A DNA stretch of 53,982 bases from an uncultured Eubacteriales bacterium (lineage in GTDB: Bacteria > Bacillota > Clostridia > Oscillospirales > CAG-272). A program made the translations under genes and the position numbers. Positions 15,922 to 24,306 of this stretch are shown in pieces (positions within the stretch are counted from its first letter, which is position 1; each line of letters begins with the position of its first letter). A model generated the notes under the pieces. It worked only from the letters and a program-made list of their open reading frames with translations. It did not search any database and was not told where the DNA came from. The stretch spans positions 1 to 53,982 of the forward strand of contig UQXK01000006.1 of assembly GCA_900544985.1 (NCBI GenBank), in the 5' to 3' direction.

Positions 15922-16374
15922 ATGAGATTTATATATACAAATGACGAAAACCCTGATTTTATTGAGCTTTGTCACGATCTGGATGATTTTTTAAACGAAC
16001 TTGTCGGAGGAGAGAAAAACCGTGCGGAATATATTCCGTATAACAAGCTCGATGATATTCACGATGTAATCGTCGCATACGATGAAGATATCCCTGTCGG
16101 CAGTGCGGGATTTAAAAAATACGATGATGAATGCGCGGAAGTAAAGCGAGTCTTCATAAAACGCGAATACCGGGGAAAAGGTATTTCAAAAAAGCTAATG
16201 GAATTATTGGAAGAACGCGCGAAAAATAAAGGCTATAAATATCTTATATTGGAGTCCGGAGAGCCTCTTGTGGCGGCAATGTCGTTATATCGGAAAATCG
16301 GATACAAAGTTATTCCAAACTATGGGCAATATAAGGATATGCCCGATTCCGTTTGCATGAAAAAGGAATTATAA
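15922..16374 (+). CDS. GNAT-family N-acetyltransferase
   Basis: A 150-residue acetyl-CoA-dependent transferase. The central motif A is present: VKRVFIKREYRGKGISKKLM, in which R-x-x-G-x-G binds the pyrophosphate of acetyl-CoA, followed by the helix LLEERAKNKGYKYLILESG and the C-terminal motif LYRKIGYKVIPNYGQYKDM. The N-terminus is acidic (HDLDDFLNELVGGE) and resembles small single-domain GNATs in Clostridia. The ATG follows GAGGAG. It is a stand-alone gene; AT-rich arms at 16373-16382 and 16410-16419 may end it. The acceptor cannot be predicted. Confidence 0.88.
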   Translation: MRFIYTNDENPDFIELCHDLDDFLNELVGGEKNRAEYIPYNKLDDIHDVIVAYDEDIPVGSAGFKKYDDECAEVKRVFIKREYRGKGISKKLMELLEERAKNKGYKYLILESGEPLVAAMSLYRKIGYKVIPNYGQYKDMPDSVCMKKEL

Positions 16375-16435
16375 AAGTAAAAACTCAAAAGTGTCGTTAT
16401 TCATTCTTTTTTTACTTTTGAAGAGGTTTTTTGTG

Positions 16436-16464
16436 TTGACTTTAAAGTGATAAAACATTATACT
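16436..16464 (+). promoter_or_regulatory. Sigma-70 promoter of the lipoprotein-nifS-tsaEB-rpiB unit
   Basis: TTGACT (16436-16441), a 17-base spacer and TATACT (16459-16464), 35 bases before the lipoprotein start. Confidence 0.7.
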
Positions 16465-16498
16465 ATATATAATATTTATTATATAAGGATATATAAAA

Positions 16499-17020
16499 AT
16501 GAAAAAAATTTTATCTGTTATTCTTGTTCTCGCAATATGCATGACAGCACTCGTATCGTGCAAAAAAAAGGATGAAAGCATTCCGGACGGCATGAAGATC
16601 GCCGAAAACGAATATGTGACATATACACTTTATATACCGGAAAACTGGGTATCAGACATCTCAAACGGTTTTACCTCGGCATATGCAAACGATAAGAGCA
16701 ATATATCCGTATCTGTATTCACGTGGGGTTCGAAATACAAATCGTTAGAGGAATACTGTAATAATTATTTCGAAAGCTTAAAATCCACCTATAAAGAGAT
16801 ATCGGAGCCCGAAAAATACGCGGACAATCAACTTTTCGGAGAAATGAATGCGATAAAATACGTATATACGATAACTTTAAACGGCGTAGTATACAAATAT
16901 ATGCAGACTTTCTCATATAACGCGGCACAGCTTTATATATTCACATATACCGCCACAGAAGAAAACTACGACAAACACACGGATGAAGTAAAATCTATAA
17001 TGGAAAATTTCAAGGCATAA
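16499..17020 (+). CDS. Predicted lipoprotein, PsbP/DUF1795-like
   Basis: A 173-residue exported protein. The signal MKKILSVILVLAICMTALVSC has a lipobox with Cys21 as the lipidation site, followed by a lysine-rich linker. The mature domain has the order seen in PsbP-like lipoproteins: a YTLYIPENW strand, SISVFTW, an EEYCNNYFESLK helix, NAIKYVYTITLNGVVYKYMQTF strands, and a final HTDEVKSIMENF helix. No catalytic motif is visible. It is first in a transcription unit, 15 bases ahead of the cysteine desulfurase gene. It resembles the 11597-12106 lipoprotein in size and layout. Confidence 0.78.
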   Translation: MKKILSVILVLAICMTALVSCKKKDESIPDGMKIAENEYVTYTLYIPENWVSDISNGFTSAYANDKSNISVSVFTWGSKYKSLEEYCNNYFESLKSTYKEISEPEKYADNQLFGEMNAIKYVYTITLNGVVYKYMQTFSYNAAQLYIFTYTATEENYDKHTDEVKSIMENFKA

Positions 17021-17035
17021 GCAAAAGGATTTTTT

Positions 17036-18220
17036 ATGGAATCTATATATCTTGACAACAGCGCAACAACGCCGCTTTGCGACGAAGCGGCGAAAAAAAT
17101 GGAGTATGTGGCAAAAAATATTTACGGAAATCCGTCTTCTCTGCATACCCTCGGTATGAACGCCGAAAAAGAGATCGAAGAAGCAAGAAAAAATATCTTT
17201 TCAGCAATGGGCGCTTCAAAATACGGCAAAGTAAAACCGCAGATGCTTGTTTTCACCTCTTCCGGAACGGAGGCAAACAATCTCGCTTTGATTGGAGCGG
17301 CGACGGCAAAAGAGCGCAGGCGCGGCGGAAAAATAATCGTCGGAGAAACAGAACACCCTTCCGTAACAGAAACGGCAAAGTACCTTTCCTCGCTCGGATA
17401 TAAGGTAGCATTTATCCCCTCCCCCAAAGGTGTGTGGGACAAAGAAAAATATCTTTCCGAACTGACCGAAGATACAATACTCGTAAGCGCCATGCTGGTA
17501 AACAACGAAACGGGCGCAATAAACAATATAAAAGAGATCGCGGACGCGGCAAGAGAAAAAAATCCCGAGGTACTCGTCCATTGCGACGCGGTGCAGGGAT
17601 TTTTAAAGACGCCCGAGCCGCTCGCGTCATTTCCTGCCGACCTTATAACCGTAAGCTCGCACAAAATAGGCGGTCCGAAAGGCGTAGGCGCTCTTTTTGT
17701 AAGAGAAAAAGTTCTTACATCAAAAGGTATCGTTCCCGTAATACACGGCGGCGGACAGGAATACGAACTTAGGAGCGGCACGGAAAACACAATAGGTATC
17801 GCGGGGTTCGGAGCCGCCGCAAAGATCGGAGAAAAAACGCTTACCGACGAGCTTTCAAAATTTTCAAGACTACGCAAACTCACAGAAAATATAATATCCG
17901 AAAAATTGCCGGAAATAAGAATAAATACACCGTCGTGCCGTCACGCGGATCATATAATAAGTTTAACTATCCCGGGGATACGAAGCGAAACCATGCTCCA
18001 CTTCCTTTCCTCACGCGGAATATACGTTTCGAGCGGGTCTGCCTGCTCGTCAAATACGGGACACAAAAGCCACGTACTTCTGTCGTACGGCATGAGCGAA
18101 AACGAAGCCGATTCGACTATCCGCGTAAGCCTCGGAAAATGCAACAGCGAAAGTGATATAGAAAAACTTTGCGACGCACTCTCATGCGGTATCGCGTCCC
18201 TTGCGCGCAAAACAAGATAA
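17036..18220 (+). CDS. Cysteine desulfurase (NifS/IscS family)
   Basis: PLP enzyme that takes sulfur from L-cysteine and passes it as a persulfide to acceptors for Fe-S clusters and tRNA thiolation. At 394 residues it has the opening IYLDNSATTP, the SSGTEANN loop at 76-82, His107 stacking on PLP (ETEHPS), Asp184 and Gln187 (HCDAVQG), the Schiff-base Lys210 in SSHKIGGPKG, and the reactive Cys337 in the mobile loop SSGSACSSN. No IscU lies beside it. The window also encodes MnmA (36365) and ThiI (43359), both of which need such a sulfur donor, so this is the likely partner; that link is an inference. It is followed by tsaE after 10 bases. Confidence 0.94.
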   Translation: MESIYLDNSATTPLCDEAAKKMEYVAKNIYGNPSSLHTLGMNAEKEIEEARKNIFSAMGASKYGKVKPQMLVFTSSGTEANNLALIGAATAKERRRGGKIIVGETEHPSVTETAKYLSSLGYKVAFIPSPKGVWDKEKYLSELTEDTILVSAMLVNNETGAINNIKEIADAAREKNPEVLVHCDAVQGFLKTPEPLASFPADLITVSSHKIGGPKGVGALFVREKVLTSKGIVPVIHGGGQEYELRSGTENTIGIAGFGAAAKIGEKTLTDELSKFSRLRKLTENIISEKLPEIRINTPSCRHADHIISLTIPGIRSETMLHFLSSRGIYVSSGSACSSNTGHKSHVLLSYGMSENEADSTIRVSLGKCNSESDIEKLCDALSCGIASLARKTR

Positions 18221-18230
18221 AGGTAAAAAA

Positions 18231-18659
18231 ATGAAAGAAACTTTCTTTACGAAAACAACGGAAGAAACCGAAAAAATCGGAGAAGAATTCGCAAAAACGC
18301 TGAAAATCGGCGATTTTATCGCAATGCGCGGAGATCTCGGCGTCGGCAAGACCGCATTTGTACGGGGAATGGCAAAAACGCTTTCTCCGGGAGTAAGAGT
18401 TCAAAGTCCGACTTATTTAATAGTAAACGAGTACAAAGGAAATATCCCGTTCTATCATTTTGATATGTACAGAATAGACGACGAAGATTCCCTTGTCTCC
18501 ACGGGATTTTTCGATTATATCGAAAACGGGATATGCGCCGTGGAATGGAGCGAAAAAATAGAAGAATTCATTCCCGACGACAGTTTCACGGTAACGATAT
18601 CGAAAAATTCAGAAGATATAAATTCCCGCGCCATAACGATAGAAAGGAAAGACGAATGA
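18231..18659 (+). CDS. tsaE: tRNA threonylcarbamoyladenosine biosynthesis ATPase TsaE
   Basis: P-loop ATPase that drives the TsaB-TsaD complex making N6-threonylcarbamoyladenosine (t6A37) on ANN-decoding tRNAs. The 142-residue product has Walker A GDLGVGKTAF, the RVQSPTYLIVNEY segment, FYHFDMYRI, and the late VEWSEKIEEFIP that is diagnostic of TsaE. The ATG at 18231 is chosen because it begins the domain after an AAGG site; the frame is open ten codons upstream. Its TGA overlaps the tsaB start (ATGA), so the two are translationally coupled. Confidence 0.94.
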   Translation: MKETFFTKTTEETEKIGEEFAKTLKIGDFIAMRGDLGVGKTAFVRGMAKTLSPGVRVQSPTYLIVNEYKGNIPFYHFDMYRIDDEDSLVSTGFFDYIENGICAVEWSEKIEEFIPDDSFTVTISKNSEDINSRAITIERKDE

Positions 18660-19372
18660 AGATATTATCGCTTGATTCTTCCGCCGTATGCGCCACAGTG
18701 GCAATATGCGAAAATAACAGAACGCTTGCGCTGTATACACAAAAAAACGGTCTTACCCACAGCGAAACTCTGCTGCCTATGGTAAATTCCGTGTTGAAAA
18801 ACACAAAGCTCTCCGTAGATGATATAGATATGTTTGCCGTCTGCGCAGGTCCCGGATCGTTTACAGGCGTCAGAATAGGCGTCTCTGTCATAAAAGGACT
18901 CGCTTTCGGGAAAAATAAGATATGCGTCCCCGTATCGACAATAGAAGCGCTTGCCGAAAACGCAAACGGAATGCCCGGAAAATTTTTAGCCGTCCCCGTA
19001 ATGGATGCAAGACGTTCACAACTTTATAACGCCGTCTTCATGTACGAAAACGGAAAAAGAACAAGACTTTGCGAAGACAGGCTCATTTCCGCGGAAGATC
19101 TGAAAAAAGAGTTGCTGTCATATGATATGCCCGTATATTTTTTCGGAGACGGATATACGATAGCGTCAAAGCTTGATATTCCGAAAAAAATGACGACGCC
19201 GTCTCTCCTTATAGATCAAAATGCCGCCTCTGTCGCCTCCGTAGCGCTTTCGAAATACGAAGCGGAAAACGACAAAAGCATATTTACAGATACACTGCTC
19301 CGCCCCGAATATCTGCGTTTATCGCAGGCAGAGCGCGAAGCAAACGAAAAAGAGAAAGGAATTAAATCATGA
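18656..19372 (+). CDS. tsaB: tRNA threonylcarbamoyladenosine biosynthesis protein TsaB
   Basis: ASKHA-fold partner that stabilises TsaD in the t6A pathway. It has the family opening MKILSLDSSA, the HSETLLPMV and VCAGPGSFTGVRIG motifs, and AVPVMDARRSQLYNA. At 238 residues it is the usual length. It overlaps tsaE upstream and rpiB downstream, both by ATGA, so the three genes form one coupled block. TsaC and TsaD are not in this window. Confidence 0.93.
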   Translation: MKILSLDSSAVCATVAICENNRTLALYTQKNGLTHSETLLPMVNSVLKNTKLSVDDIDMFAVCAGPGSFTGVRIGVSVIKGLAFGKNKICVPVSTIEALAENANGMPGKFLAVPVMDARRSQLYNAVFMYENGKRTRLCEDRLISAEDLKKELLSYDMPVYFFGDGYTIASKLDIPKKMTTPSLLIDQNAASVASVALSKYEAENDKSIFTDTLLRPEYLRLSQAEREANEKEKGIKS

Positions 19373-19809
19373 AAATCAAAATCGCCCTCGGAGCTGATCA
19401 CGCAGGTTATGAATACAAAGATAAGCTGATATCGCTCCTCGAAAACAACGGATTTGAATGTACGGACTGCGGAACAAACGGTCCCGAATCAGTAGATTAT
19501 CCCGTATACGCCGATAAGGTATGCAAACTTGTAAACTCCGGAGAATGCATGTTCGGCATACTCGTCTGCGGTACGGGAATAGGAATGAGCATGGCGGCAA
19601 ATAAACACAAAGGAATCCGCGCCGCTCTCTGCTCCGATACGGAATCCGCGTCGCTCACAAGACATCATAACGATGCAAACGTTCTCTGTCTGGGAGCACG
19701 CATAATCTCTTTTGAAAAAGCGAGCGAAATAGCAAATACATTTCTTTCGACAGACTTTGACGGCGGAAGACACACACGCCGTGTTGAAATGCTTGACAGT
19801 TTAATATAA
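19369..19809 (+). CDS. rpiB: Ribose-5-phosphate isomerase B
   Basis: Interconverts ribose 5-phosphate and ribulose 5-phosphate in the pentose phosphate pathway. The 146-residue product shows IALGADHAGYEYK at 5-17 (Asp10 and His11), the catalytic Cys67 in VCGTGIGMS, RHHND at 98-102 with the ring-opening His, and the LGARIIS helix. It is the RpiB type, not RpiA. Its start overlaps the tsaB stop. With the rpe at 767 the window holds two steps of the non-oxidative pentose phosphate branch. Confidence 0.95.
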   Translation: MKIKIALGADHAGYEYKDKLISLLENNGFECTDCGTNGPESVDYPVYADKVCKLVNSGECMFGILVCGTGIGMSMAANKHKGIRAALCSDTESASLTRHHNDANVLCLGARIISFEKASEIANTFLSTDFDGGRHTRRVEMLDSLI

Positions 19810-19825
19810 ACACATAATAATAATC

Positions 19826-19855
19826 TTGACTTTATATGCTTTCTTGTGATATTAT
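19826..19855 (+). promoter_or_regulatory. Extended -10 promoter of the Ig-like surface protein
   Basis: TTGACT (19826-19831), an 18-base spacer and TATTAT (19850-19855) with TGTGA directly before it. Hexamers, spacer length and flanks closely resemble the promoter of the ABC operon at 35892-35921. Confidence 0.7.
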
Positions 19856-20036
19856 ATATAATAGAATATTATAGATATCTAATAATAAATGTAATTTTTC
19901 AATTACAAAAATCGCCCCTTTGTGTTTTTCGTTATCGACAAAAAATCCGAATCTTCGCTCTTTTTGCATTCTGAATATATTTTTCATTTATTATTTTTAT
20001 ATTTATATTTTCCCGTATCGGAAAGGATGAACTCTA

Positions 20037-21965
20037 ATGAAAAAAATTTTGTCAGTTTTCTTAACAGTGTCATTGTTATTTTGTCTTGTAACAATGTCTT
20101 CTTTCGCGGCATCCCAAATAACTACCGACTCATCAGGAATAAACTGTGTTGACTTTTTGGATTTTTCCTCCAAAACAAACGACTGGGCAAAGTTCAATGA
20201 AGAAACAGGCGAGTGGGAAAGCGCAGGCCTTACAACAAACCCCAAAGACGAAGACCAGATGACTGCCGCCGCTTTTTTGAGCAATCAATATAGCTATCTG
20301 AGCCATCTTAATTGGTCATTGGTAGATGATGGCGAAGTACTTCGTCTCACCGCAAAAGACACGAACAATACGGCAGGCGTTCCCTTCGTTCTCGACAGCT
20401 TTGCGTCGGATATCAAAGTAGGAACGGAAGCAGCCGGACAGGCGGAATTTGTAAAGATAAGAATAAGAAACAACAGTTCATCTACTAAAATCGGATTCGG
20501 ATTTACAATGAACTGGACTACAAACGTTACACGTTCCATTTCCCTTCTCGATATAGAACCCAACATGACCGGTTGGACTACATACATTTTCAGCATTAGA
20601 GACCTCAACTATAATACAAATTACAGCAAAGCCAACACCCCTGAAACAACATGGGCAGGTTCGATAAGAGATTTCATCGTATTTCCTTTCGGTTACGGTA
20701 ACCAGAGCAATATATACGAAGGCGCAAGCATCGATATAGACTACATCGTTATCGGCAGCGAAGAATATGTAACAAATTATAAGAGCACCATAGAAGAAAA
20801 AGAAGACAGCGTTGTATCTTTCGAGCCTATAACGCTCCCTGAAAAAACTACTTATTATATGGGCGACAGACTTGATCTTTCCGGATTTTCCGCAAAGATA
20901 ACATATTCCGACGGAACAGACGAAACAGTAGATTATTGCAACGCTACATATAACTTTGACAACGAAGGAAAGACAACAGTTACTCTCCGATACGGAAGAG
21001 AATCTTTCACATATGATGTAAATGTTATCGGAGTGTCCGATATAGAAATTGCAACACAGCCGGAAGAGCCGGTATACAGAAAAATCGATGTAATGAGATC
21101 GGGATTTACTCCTGCGGGTCTTACGATAAAAGTAAACTTTAAAGACGGAACGTCCATGATAAAAGAACTCGGAAATTTCGATCTTCAAGGAACTACTTTT
21201 AAGGAAGCGGGAGATTATGTGGTAACCGTAAACTTCTACGGTTCTACAACAACATTCCCTGTTAAAATAACCGATATCGAAAGTATAGATTTCTATCCTC
21301 TATTCCAAAAACTTTATTACGGAACAACGCTTACCGCCGATATGTTCGATATAGAATGCAGATATACGGACCACTCTTCTAATCTTCTTAAAGAAGTCGG
21401 TCTTGAATCTTCCCTCACAATAGAGTGTGACACTGCAATAGCGGGAGGAGAAGTTACGGCACATGCAGTCCTCCGCAATGAAACATACGGCATAAACCTT
21501 GAAAAAGATTTCAAACTCAAAGTAGAAACACCGACTTCATTAAATATAAATTCCAACAGCGCCGTTAAGAGATACCGTACCGATGCTATGCTCGACACGA
21601 CCAATCTTATCGTTTCTTACGCTTATGAAGACGGAACAAAAGCCGAAATCGATATAACAGATCCTTCTGTAAAAATAAAATACGACTTCTCCGGTCCCGG
21701 CGAAACACAAGTAAAGATATCAGTAGGAGAGCTTTCAAGTGAATATAAAGTCACTGTAAGAGATCCCGAATTCAATGTAGAACCGACAGCTCATGACGGA
21801 ACCGTACAGCTCCTTAAAGCAAAATTCCCGACAGGTGCAATAGTCGCTATTGTATTCGCAGCTATCATAGTAGTATTCGGAGGACTCTTCTGTTACTTGA
21901 AATTCGTAAAGAAAGTAAGCTTCAAGCGCAAACGTAAGAGAGTCAGCCTCGACGATATATTCTGA
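20037..21965 (+). CDS. Membrane-anchored surface protein with Ig-like repeats
   Basis: A 642-residue exported protein. A signal peptide (about 1-24, ending SFAAS) is followed by a jelly-roll-like region (about 35-245) with IDIDYIVIGSEE near its end, as in carbohydrate-binding sandwich modules. Four bacterial Ig-like units follow (about 260-600), each with the pattern Y-x-G-D-x-L-D-x-x-x-x-x-x-x-x-Y-x-D-G-x and ending in a V-V-T-V-x-F strand. A single helix at about 605-625 and the basic tail KFVKKVSFKRKRKRVSLDDIF leave the protein outside the cell. It probably binds glycans or spans the wall. No catalytic motif is visible. It faces the end of the sugar ABC operon and shares its promoter type. 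Confidence 0.8.
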   Translation: MKKILSVFLTVSLLFCLVTMSSFAASQITTDSSGINCVDFLDFSSKTNDWAKFNEETGEWESAGLTTNPKDEDQMTAAAFLSNQYSYLSHLNWSLVDDGEVLRLTAKDTNNTAGVPFVLDSFASDIKVGTEAAGQAEFVKIRIRNNSSSTKIGFGFTMNWTTNVTRSISLLDIEPNMTGWTTYIFSIRDLNYNTNYSKANTPETTWAGSIRDFIVFPFGYGNQSNIYEGASIDIDYIVIGSEEYVTNYKSTIEEKEDSVVSFEPITLPEKTTYYMGDRLDLSGFSAKITYSDGTDETVDYCNATYNFDNEGKTTVTLRYGRESFTYDVNVIGVSDIEIATQPEEPVYRKIDVMRSGFTPAGLTIKVNFKDGTSMIKELGNFDLQGTTFKEAGDYVVTVNFYGSTTTFPVKITDIESIDFYPLFQKLYYGTTLTADMFDIECRYTDHSSNLLKEVGLESSLTIECDTAIAGGEVTAHAVLRNETYGINLEKDFKLKVETPTSLNINSNSAVKRYRTDAMLDTTNLIVSYAYEDGTKAEIDITDPSVKIKYDFSGPGETQVKISVGELSSEYKVTVRDPEFNVEPTAHDGTVQLLKAKFPTGAIVAIVFAAIIVVFGGLFCYLKFVKKVSFKRKRKRVSLDDIF

Positions 21966-21976
21966 TAAAAGCAAAA

Positions 21977-22010
21977 CTCCCATCTGTTTAAAACAGATGG
22001 GAGTTTTTTT
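21977..22010 (+). terminator. Intrinsic terminator of the surface protein gene
   Basis: CTCCCATCTGTTT pairs almost perfectly with AAACAGATGGGAG and is followed by T7. Confidence 0.92.
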
Positions 22011-22011
22011 G

Positions 22012-22284
22012 TCACGAGATAGTCCGCATGGGTTCCAAAAAGGCTATCGCCTGTAAACAGAAAAACAATAAAAATAAACGCAGAATATTTTTTGGCAGAA
22101 GTCTATCTCCGTAAGTGAGCTGATATCTAAGGAGGCTTAGGAGAGCGCCAAAAACGATAAAGATGTACAACAAGTTAAGAAAAAGAGAGAAATTAACGCG
22201 CATTCTTCTTCCGTCATGCATTCGCGTGCCATTTTTCCATCTTAGTAAGGCGTTTGCCAGAACCCTTTTACGGGTTTGTAACAA
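22012..22284 (-). CDS. Doubtful small membrane protein
   Basis: An open frame of up to 90 residues starting with TTG, or about 63-69 residues from internal ATG codons. It encodes a basic start (RMHDGRRMRVNF) and two hydrophobic stretches (LFLNLLYIFIVFGALLSL and ILRLFLLFFCLQAIAFL), so a two-helix membrane peptide is possible. No clear ribosome binding site is seen and I recognise no family. Codon use is unlike the neighbours and it contains a partial copy of the tandem element found upstream. It may be a chance frame in non-coding sequence or a remnant. Confidence 0.25.
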   Translation of the reverse strand: MLQTRKRVLANALLRWKNGTRMHDGRRMRVNFSLFLNLLYIFIVFGALLSLLRYQLTYGDRLLPKNILRLFLLFFCLQAIAFLEPMRTIS

Positions 22285-22285
22285 G

Positions 22286-22500
22286 TAAAAGCTACGTAGC
22301 TGGCAGATGCATTTGTGTATCTCCGTAACGTTTAGAGCTTTACCCGAATCCGAAATGAGGGATTTCTTTGATATTTACAACAAAAAACAGTTGCATGGCT
22401 GGCGGTCTATTAAAACGCACTTGTGTGTCATCGGTAGCGTCCGGGGCTTTACCCGAAACTGAAATTTCCCATTTTTAGGTGGGATTATTATTCCATACAA
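22286..22500. repeat. Two tandem copies of an unidentified structured element
   Basis: Copy A (about 22291-22356) and copy B (about 22390-22466) share GCTGGC at 22299 and 22398, a TTGTGT block, and GCTTTACCCGAA at 22337 and 22446; B has a 10-base insertion. In the shared blocks most differences are transitions. Each copy is followed by an extra small stem. An 11-base match (TATCTCCGTAA) recurs at 22104-22114. No known riboswitch could be fitted by eye on either strand. Confidence 0.55.
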
Positions 22501-23129
22501 TATATAAAGGATAACAGAAATCCTTTCGATGTCAAGTCTTATACACATACATCCTAAAAAGGCAAAAATAAAAGTAATTGAGACGTATTTAAATATATTC
22601 CCCCCCTTTTACTCAGATTAAAACATAATCCTCTTCTATGCCCTTTAATTCGCTTTATACGCGCAAGTTTTTTATTTATCATAATAAAAATATTCTTATA
22701 CGTATCACTTTTAATATAGCTAAATTATAAGTCGTCTTTAAATTCGATTTCCATGCTTTTTATTTTTCCCTACCCGTTTTGACAGCTTGCATAAAAAAAT
22801 CACACAATCATGACCACCGGAAAAACCGATGGATTACCTCCTACTATAAGCAGATGTTACTTAGGCAGGCTTTAATACATCCGAAAAATCGGAAATATGC
22901 GCAAGCACGCTCCAAAAGAAAACATCTCCCCTCTTAATTCAAGTAGTTTCCCACACCAATCTCAAAAATCTTTTGCCAATGACACTCTCGTCACTCTTTT
23001 CTCGTCCCCTGAAAATTTTTTATTTTACCGCGACGGAATTGCTCATCGGTAAAAAGCTTTTTGAAGTTCCCAGTTTATCGGATAATCTTCTGGAAAAATC
23101 TTTTTTCAAAAAACTTCACCATATAAGAA
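22501..23129. other. Gene-free AT-rich stretch
   Basis: No reading frame with coding character on either strand and no tRNA. Only scattered small stems are visible. It may be eroded sequence between the convergent surface protein gene and the ABC operon. Confidence 0.5.
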
Positions 23130-23170
23130 AAAATCGATTGAGATAATTTAAAATTATCTCAATCGATTTT
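23130..23170. terminator. Long bidirectional terminator of the sugar ABC operon
   Basis: A near-perfect palindrome (AAAATCGATTGAGATAATTT and its complement) of about 20 bp with T runs on both ends, 55 bases past the last gene of the minus-strand operon. Confidence 0.85.
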
Positions 23171-23224
23171 ATTTTTCTATTAAATTTCTGTATAGTACAA
23201 ATATTTAATATTTCAAAACCCGTA

Positions 23225-24286
23225 TTAGGTTCCGCCGAATCCGGAGTGTTCAATTCCCTGAATAAGATATCTCTGGCAGAATAGATACAAGATTATAAGC
23301 GGAGCTACAACGAGCATTCCTGCCGTATTCATAACAACCGCCTGGAATTTCTCGGAAGCTGCGGCGTTTGAACCTATGATCTGTTCGCTCAATACTTTCA
23401 GTGTGGAAGGAACCTGGCTCCAAAAAGCGTTGCTTGTAAGGAGAAGTCTTTCCGACGTAGGAAGGAACAAATTCGTATAGAATATATCTGTCCACTGCCA
23501 TGAGAAAGAAAGTATAAAGACTGTTATAAGCATAGGAACCGAGCAAGGAAGAATTATACGGAAGAACGTTTTGAAAACGTCATATCCGTCAACATAAGAT
23601 GCTTCTTCCAGCTCATCGGGTATTCCGCGATAGAACTGTCTGAATATAAGAATGAAAAGTCCGTTCTTAAATGCAAGTCCTGTCAAGGAAAGGAAAATAA
23701 ACGGTACATATGTATCTTGCAATCCCGCGGTAAAGCCGATAGCCGAATAGAATCCTGTTGCTTTGAAAAGTCCGAAAATATCGAAGTTAACAAAGCGCTG
23801 TACAAGAGCGGAAGCTATAACCTTATGCGGTACAAGAAGCGAGAACAAAACCAAAACGAAGAGTATCTTGTTTCCTTTGAACTTGAATTTTGCAAATCCA
23901 TAACCGATAAAAGCACAGATAAATGTCTGGATTATTGCGCACACAAGTGAAATTATCAATGTATTCAACAAAGCACGCAAATAATGGTTTTCCGTTATCA
24001 GATATTTATATGTATCTATTGTCGGATATTTTGCAACAAGCTGAACGTCAGACTGAATAAAGTCCAACGGACTGAAAAACGATTGAAGTATCTTCGAAAA
24101 GAACGGGTAAAGAATTACATAGGAAATACCGAGAAGAAGTAAAAATTTAAAGAGAAAAGATAAAATTCTTTTGTAGAAATAACCGTTAAGGTATTTCGCC
24201 TTCAACCTCTCAGCAAGCGGAGCTCTGTCAAAATCCACCTTTATTTTATTCTTTGATTCCTTTTTTATTTTAGGTTGAGTATTCAT
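23225..24286 (-). CDS. Sugar ABC transporter permease (MalG/MsmG type)
   Basis: Inner-membrane subunit of a CUT1-type carbohydrate importer, 353 residues from the ATG at 24286 (GGGAGGAG site; the upstream TTG overlapping the previous stop is a poor start). Six helices; the cytoplasmic EAA loop reads EEASYVDGYDVFKTFFRIILP (about 243-263), which docks on the ATPase. The N-terminal 30 residues are highly charged. It pairs with the permease just upstream (24307-25308), with the genes 20 bases apart. Last gene of the seven-gene operon. No ATPase gene is present, so a shared MsmK-type ATPase elsewhere must power it. Confidence 0.9.
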   Translation of the reverse strand: MNTQPKIKKESKNKIKVDFDRAPLAERLKAKYLNGYFYKRILSFLFKFLLLLGISYVILYPFFSKILQSFFSPLDFIQSDVQLVAKYPTIDTYKYLITENHYLRALLNTLIISLVCAIIQTFICAFIGYGFAKFKFKGNKILFVLVLFSLLVPHKVIASALVQRFVNFDIFGLFKATGFYSAIGFTAGLQDTYVPFIFLSLTGLAFKNGLFILIFRQFYRGIPDELEEASYVDGYDVFKTFFRIILPCSVPMLITVFILSFSWQWTDIFYTNLFLPTSERLLLTSNAFWSQVPSTLKVLSEQIIGSNAAASEKFQAVVMNTAGMLVVAPLIILYLFCQRYLIQGIEHSGFGGT

Positions 24287-24306
24287 GTTTATTATCTCCT
24301 CCCTTC

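Noticed and set aside
22286..22500. Cyclic-di-GMP, cobalamin or TPP riboswitch
   Set aside because: Fragments such as GTAAAGCC and GCCAGC resemble parts of known cores, but their order and spacing do not fit any class on either strand.
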